Under the pieces are notes generated by a model. It searched no databases, was not told the DNA's origin, and saw only the letters and a program-made list of their open reading frames with translations. The position numbers and the translations under genes were made by a program. DNA of 64,000 nt from Magicicada septendecula (lineage: Eukaryota; Arthropoda; Insecta; Hemiptera; Cicadidae), in NCBI GenBank assembly GCA_034769895.1, contig CM068373.1:21371967-21435966 (forward strand), in the 5' to 3' direction. How positions within the stretch are numbered: position 1 is the first letter of the stretch; each line of letters begins with the position of its first letter. Shown piece after piece: positions 63,151 through 64,000 of the stretch.

Positions 63151-64000
63151 TTACAAGAATTTATTAATTGTTGAGTATTTATGTTTGGCTTATTGAAATT
63201 AAAAAATGAATGTAATATCGAACATTTTTTAATGGCTGTACATGAAACCGTAGACCTATATTATCTCAACCGCTAAAGGTTTATAATTTTTTAATTATTA
63301 ATTTAGGTTTAATGTGGTGTATTTTATTTAATATATTTTATCTATAGATTGGTTTTTAATACCTAACAAGTTTTTGTTATTTTAATGTTCAAATTTTCAA
63401 GAGAAATAAAAGCATTAAATTTTGAAAAACTAAGAAACCTCAGTAGACAACTTAGTAAGAAACAACTTAGTATAACTCAATGTACCCTTCCTTCAGATTT
63501 TAACTAGATACAGTTACGGAAAAAGTTTGAAATGTTGGAATAAGATTTTACTTGTAAATGTGTTAAGTGTATTATGAAATAGTAGAAATATTTCATATTA
63601 TTGTCACTTGAATTCCGGCGCTCAATACCGTGCACATACGTGCCGGGAAGATCTCCTTTAACACTAAGTAAATCTATATAAGTTTATTTTAAAATCAATT
63701 ATCAGTAAAATAATTATTAAACATATTGAGAACGGTGATAGTAGCTAGAACGTTGTGCTTTCTAGTTGTGTTTCTCCAGCGATAAAGAAGAAATTTGTAG
63801 TGGTTACTCTGGACAATATTTAGCAGTGAATATTAATGATATTTTTATGACTAAATATAATTATTTCACTACGACTCGGAACACAAAACGTTTATGGGTA
63901 AAAACGTAAAAGTTTTACCTTACAACCTGAACCGGTTTTCACTTTTAAAAAGCTTTTAACATGATACTGTTTTTAGGCTGGGGGTCATTCCTCAAAAACG
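63151..64000. other. No recognisable gene to the window end
   Basis: AT-rich. It may include the rest of the LTR's U3 region, but no terminal repeat or target duplication could be fixed. Confidence 0.35.

Overview
Eukaryotic, almost certainly arthropod (probably insect) nuclear DNA: AT-rich, no operons, and full of eroded LTR, non-LTR (LINE), Penelope-like, Helitron and Tc1/mariner-type remnants. Several TATA boxes lie 32 bp upstream of a TCAGT initiator, the arthropod form. The species cannot be named from the sequence.

Region 1 (1-38782) is the main feature: a head-to-tail array of eight nearly identical units of about 4.82 kb (4822-4826 bp), ending in a partial ninth. On the minus strand each unit reads as one LTR of about 2.1 kb, a tRNA-Lys-like primer binding site, a leader with a perfect hairpin, a 541-codon gag-like gene, and a 126-codon ORF in the -1 frame. 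I infer a non-autonomous 'gag-only' LTR retrotransposon amplified in tandem, each LTR shared by two neighbouring units. The gag/-1 ORF overlap carries a textbook -1 frameshift cassette: slippery A AAA AAC, a 9-nt spacer, a GC-rich stem-loop, then the gag stop. All eight copies are open. There is no protease, reverse transcriptase or integrase in the array. Its right edge lies within about 10 bp of the predicted LTR end, in a (TA)n tract.

Region 2 (38783-50240) is a nested repeat patchwork. Two diverged copies of a segmental duplication (38828-44640 and 46630-49940) carry broken LINE reverse-transcriptase and C-terminal fragments in both orientations, a Tc1/mariner-like transposase C-terminus, and a candidate second LTR whose primer binding site resembles that of the array. 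Inside the LINE copies sit short elements with hammerhead-ribozyme motifs. The best is a 145-bp insertion at 48216-48360 with a 9-bp target duplication and an empty site in the paralogue.

Region 3 (50241-64000) is mostly gene-poor. It holds an eroded Helitron helicase (minus, 50345-51044), a 49-codon ORF with a doubled arginine-rich motif (minus, 54690-54839), LINE debris, a well-formed TATA/initiator promoter (plus, about 57957-57991), a CpG-decayed hammerhead-like element (59384-59567), two possible membrane-protein exons on the minus strand (53070-53315, 60199-60466), and at the right end an eroded LTR retrotransposon with a tRNA-Leu-like primer binding site. No bacterial-type genes, tRNA/rRNA genes or CRISPR arrays were seen.
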